A stretch of 64,000 nucleotides of DNA from Vibrio sp. 99-70-13A1 (GTDB taxonomy: Bacteria > Pseudomonadota > Gammaproteobacteria > Enterobacterales > Vibrionaceae): NCBI RefSeq assembly GCF_013114625.1, contig NZ_VTXD01000002.1:186001-250000 (forward strand), read 5' to 3'. A model generated the notes under the pieces. It saw only the letters and a program-made list of their open reading frames with translations, had not been told where the DNA came from and ran no database searches. The position numbers and the translations under genes are program-made. Positions 61,466-64,000 of the stretch are shown here, piece by piece. The number at the start of each line of letters is the position of its first letter. Within the stretch, counting starts at the first letter, position 1.

Positions 61466-62958
61466 TGACTGATTCCCTAGAAAGAGTTCATGCTGAAGAC
61501 ACTATTCATATTGAAACGGTGGCTGCTAACCAAGAAAAATCGAGAGCGCCTCAACAAACAATTCCTGCCACACACTTTCGAAGTGAGGGTGATGTAAACA
61601 CAACGCCAGCAAGACAAGCTTGGAACGAATCTTTAAATCATCAAGCGACCCAAAAATTGTTGAAACGCGATTCTGAAGTGTTCCTTCACCAAGCCATGTC
61701 TACGCCTTGCCTTGACTCTTTAGAGGCAGCAGACGGTATCTATCTACAAGACTCGTCTGGCAAAAGGTATATGGATTTTCATGGAAACAACGTGCACCAA
61801 TTGGGTCATGGGCATCCACATGTCATCAAAAAAATGACTGAACAAATGGCTTCATTGCCTTTTTCACCTCGTCGATTCACGAACGAAACCGCCGTCAAAT
61901 GCGCTGAAAAACTGACTCAAATTTGTAGCGGGGATCTAAACCGAGTGTTATTTGCTCCAGGGGGCACTTCTGTTATTGGGATGGCATTAAAACTGGCACG
62001 CCATGTCACCAATAATTTCAAAGTAGTATCCCTATGGGATTCATTCCATGGTGCATCTTTAGATGCTATTTCTGTTGGCGGCGAAGCATGTTTTCGAGAA
62101 GGGATGGGACCTTTAATGGCAGGTGTAGAGCGAATCCCTCCTGCCGTTTCATACCGTGGTGCTTTTCCTAATCCTAATGCTTCTAACAATGACAATAACC
62201 AAGACCAAGCCAGTGACGTCCACTACGCTGATTACTTGGAATATGTCATAGAAAAAGAAGGCGGCATTGGTGCGTTTATTGCTGAAGCAGTGCGGAACAC
62301 TGATGTGCAAGTACCCAGCAAAGCATATTGGAAACGAATCAGAGAGATTTGTGACAAACACAACGTCCTATTGATCATCGATGACATCCCTAATGGTATG
62401 GGGCGAAGCGGCGAATGGTTCACGCATCAAGCTTTTGATATTGAGCCTGATATTTTATGCATTGGCAAAGGTTTAGGCGGGGGGCTCATTCCAATAGCCG
62501 CCATGATTACAAAAGACAAATACAACACTGCTGCACAAGTCTCTTTAGGCCATTACACTCATGAAAAAAGCCCACTTGGTTGCGCGGCTGCTCTTGCAAC
62601 AATCGAAGTCATTGAACAAGAAAAGCTATTAGACAAAACCCAATCTGATAGCAAGTTCATGCGCGAACAATTACTCCGCATGAAAGAGAAGTACCCTGTG
62701 ATCGGAGATGTTAGAGGCATAGGCCTTCTATGGGGAGTCGAACTTGTCACTGATAGAACCACAAAAAACCGTGCCTTTGATGAAGCGGAAGCCACTTTAT
62801 ATCAATGCTTAAACAATGGTCTGAGCTTTAAAGTCTCCCAAGGTAATGTCATTCAATTGAGTCCACCACTCATTATCAGTCGCACGAATTTACAGGCTGC
62901 GCTCAATATATTCGAAAACGCCATTCAGCAAGTCTGTATTGATTTCAATTACATCTAG
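61465..62958 (+). CDS. pbfA: (R)-1-hydroxy-2-aminoethylphosphonate ammonia-lyase (PbfA type)
   Basis: 497 residues, class III aminotransferase fold. The PLP lysine is in CIGKGLGGGLIPIAAMI (Lys335), and FHGNNVHQLGHGHP and DSFHGASLDAISVGGEA match active-site regions. In AEP loci this branch is the PbfA ammonia-lyase, characterised in Vibrio splendidus, which converts (R)-1-hydroxy-AEP to phosphonoacetaldehyde and ammonia. Position between phnW and phnX supports the assignment; an aminotransferase or ethanolamine-phosphate lyase activity is the alternative. There is an N-terminal extension of about 60 residues before the fold and an Asn/Asp/Gln-rich insertion near residue 240. Confidence 0.85.
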   Translation: MTDSLERVHAEDTIHIETVAANQEKSRAPQQTIPATHFRSEGDVNTTPARQAWNESLNHQATQKLLKRDSEVFLHQAMSTPCLDSLEAADGIYLQDSSGKRYMDFHGNNVHQLGHGHPHVIKKMTEQMASLPFSPRRFTNETAVKCAEKLTQICSGDLNRVLFAPGGTSVIGMALKLARHVTNNFKVVSLWDSFHGASLDAISVGGEACFREGMGPLMAGVERIPPAVSYRGAFPNPNASNNDNNQDQASDVHYADYLEYVIEKEGGIGAFIAEAVRNTDVQVPSKAYWKRIREICDKHNVLLIIDDIPNGMGRSGEWFTHQAFDIEPDILCIGKGLGGGLIPIAAMITKDKYNTAAQVSLGHYTHEKSPLGCAAALATIEVIEQEKLLDKTQSDSKFMREQLLRMKEKYPVIGDVRGIGLLWGVELVTDRTTKNRAFDEAEATLYQCLNNGLSFKVSQGNVIQLSPPLIISRTNLQAALNIFENAIQQVCIDFNYI

Positions 62959-63089
62959 TGGAGAGCCTACTTTTACGCTCTCGCCTTATTTACTACACAA
63001 GATTCATTCACCAATTTTTTTACCCAAGTCGTCAGTTCCATTTTAAAACGAGCATGATGACAACGGAACAAACCAGATAGGATTAGAAA

Positions 63090-63908
63090 ATGAATAAGAC
63101 ATCACCAGTACAAGCAGTGATTTTTGACTGGGCAGGCACGATTGTCGATTTCGGCTCGTTTGCTCCTACCAGTATTTTTGTTGAAGCATTCAAGCAAGGT
63201 TTTGATTTCGATATTGATCTATCAGAAGCTCGAGAGCCGATGGGATTAGGCAAATGGGATCATATTCAAGCCGTGGGGAAAATAGTCTCTGTCGATAAAC
63301 GTTGGAACGAAAAATTCGGACGTTCAATGACCAACGACGATATTGATGCGATCTATGCTGCTTTCATGCCTCTACAAAAAGCGAAAGTCGCCGATCACGC
63401 CGAACCTATTTTAAACGCTATTGAAGTAGTAGATAGTTTAAAAACACATGGCATCAAAATTGGGTCTTGCTCTGGTTACCCTCGCGAGGTGATGGACGTA
63501 TTAATTCCTGTAGCCACTGACTATGGCTATAAGCCAGACTGTGTTGTGGCTACTGATGACTTGCCTCAAGGTGGTCGCCCGGCTCCTTATATGGCACTTA
63601 AAAATGTCATTGACTTATCAGTAACGGACGTTGCTGCTTGCATTAAAGTTGATGACTCGACACCAGGGATTTACGAAGGTCATAATGCGGGAATGTGGAC
63701 CGTGGGGCTATTACTCTCCGGCAATGAAGCAGGGCTCACTTATCAAGAATTTCTCAATGCTGATGAAGCAACATTAAGTGCGGCTCGTGAAAAAGCGAGA
63801 ATAAAACTGAATAAATCAACACCGCACTACTTAATCGATACCATTGATGATTTCCCAAGTGTCGTCGCGGATATTGAAAAACGACTGCTTGCTGGTGAAA
63901 GACCTTAA
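63090..63908 (+). CDS. phnX: Phosphonoacetaldehyde hydrolase (phosphonatase)
   Basis: 272 residues. The HAD nucleophile is Asp13 in FDWAGTIVDFGS, and the Schiff-base lysine Lys55 is in MGLGKWDHIQAV. Later GSCSGYPREVMD and KVDDSTPGIYEGHNAGMWTV are conserved in the family. The enzyme cleaves phosphonoacetaldehyde to acetaldehyde and phosphate. It ends the rightward unit phnW-pbfA-phnX, 131 nt after pbfA, and its own ribosome site (GATAGGATTAGAAA) is adequate. Confidence 0.96.
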   Translation: MNKTSPVQAVIFDWAGTIVDFGSFAPTSIFVEAFKQGFDFDIDLSEAREPMGLGKWDHIQAVGKIVSVDKRWNEKFGRSMTNDDIDAIYAAFMPLQKAKVADHAEPILNAIEVVDSLKTHGIKIGSCSGYPREVMDVLIPVATDYGYKPDCVVATDDLPQGGRPAPYMALKNVIDLSVTDVAACIKVDDSTPGIYEGHNAGMWTVGLLLSGNEAGLTYQEFLNADEATLSAAREKARIKLNKSTPHYLIDTIDDFPSVVADIEKRLLAGERP

Positions 63909-63969
63909 AAAAACCACGTCATTTAAACCTTGCTCTCTTGCAACCGCTCTCTAACACTTCCCCCCTAAT

Positions 63970-64000
63970 TAAGCCTTCGTTTTTGTATTAACAAGGCTTA
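63970..64000. terminator. Possible terminator hairpin after phnX
   Basis: TAAGCCTT (63970-63977) and AAGGCTTA (63993-64000) are complementary. The window ends here, so a following T run cannot be seen. Confidence 0.4.

Noticed and set aside
1..64000. CRISPR array, insertion sequence, prophage or integron
   Set aside because: The repeats are degenerate, directly adjacent and without unique spacers, so they are not CRISPR. No transposase, integrase or phage structural gene is present, and no attC-like site was recognised.

Overview
The window looks like chromosomal DNA of a marine Vibrio-like gammaproteobacterium (Vibrionaceae). The DNA is AT-rich. The gene families fit that group: a 2-aminoethylphosphonate locus carrying a PbfA-type lyase, a TRAP gluconate operon under a GntR repressor, a ViuB-like siderophore reductase behind a Fur-box-like site, and several c-di-GMP proteins. 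I saw no tRNA, rRNA, insertion sequence, prophage or CRISPR array. This placement is inference from gene content, not from a marker gene.

Layout. 1-0.65 kb: the 3' end of an alkaline-phosphatase-superfamily gene. 0.8-11.8 kb: a leftward block with a LysR regulator, a six-gene MoxR/Bat (von Willebrand) operon and an octaheme cytochrome c with TPRs. 12-15.5 kb: two divergent, paralogous periplasmic arylsulfatases. 16-19.2 kb: a PhnD-like periplasmic binding protein coupled to a membrane GGDEF-EAL protein. 19.4-29.3 kb: a porin, a DUF3187 protein, LuxR and LysR regulators, a long RecX-like protein, a PepSY/DUF2946/cytochrome b562 group and a PHP phosphoesterase. 29.4-40.2 kb: a large HD-GYP protein, SDR, two GNATs, a GFA protein, an EAL-HDOD protein, NUDIX, DHH, a membrane protein and a DUF218 protein. 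40.6-43.8 kb: serine deaminase and a POT-type transporter. 44.2-45.0 kb: the siderophore reductase.

45.2-51.5 kb is a gluconate locus. Leftward from 51.4 kb it encodes a TRAP binding protein, the small and large TRAP permeases, gluconokinase and 6-phosphogluconate dehydrogenase, followed by the repressor GntR. Three near-identical ATGTTAC-type palindromes lie upstream of the transporter and of gntR. The expected flow is gluconate import, phosphorylation and oxidative decarboxylation to ribulose 5-phosphate.

51.6-63.9 kb is an extended 2-aminoethylphosphonate (AEP) locus. Leftward are the binding protein, an FAD oxidoreductase, a HAD-IB hydrolase, the ABC ATPase, a fused permease, a PhnR-type regulator and an EamA transporter. 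Rightward are phnW, pbfA and phnX. PhnW (AEP), PbfA (1-hydroxy-AEP) and probably the FAD enzyme (N-methyl-AEP or AEP) all lead to phosphonoacetaldehyde, which PhnX cleaves to acetaldehyde and phosphate. TGGTATATACCA-like palindromes mark two or three probable PhnR operators.

The most unexpected signal is structural. At least a dozen places carry degenerate short tandem repeats with a period near 14-18 nt (sometimes 6 or 9). Outside genes they mostly begin within about 10-50 nt of a stop codon, with periods of 14, 15 and 16. Inside genes they sit in post-signal linkers, loops or C-terminal tails, and every period is a multiple of three (9, 15, 18). This suggests one ongoing process of local tandem duplication that selection filters by reading frame.
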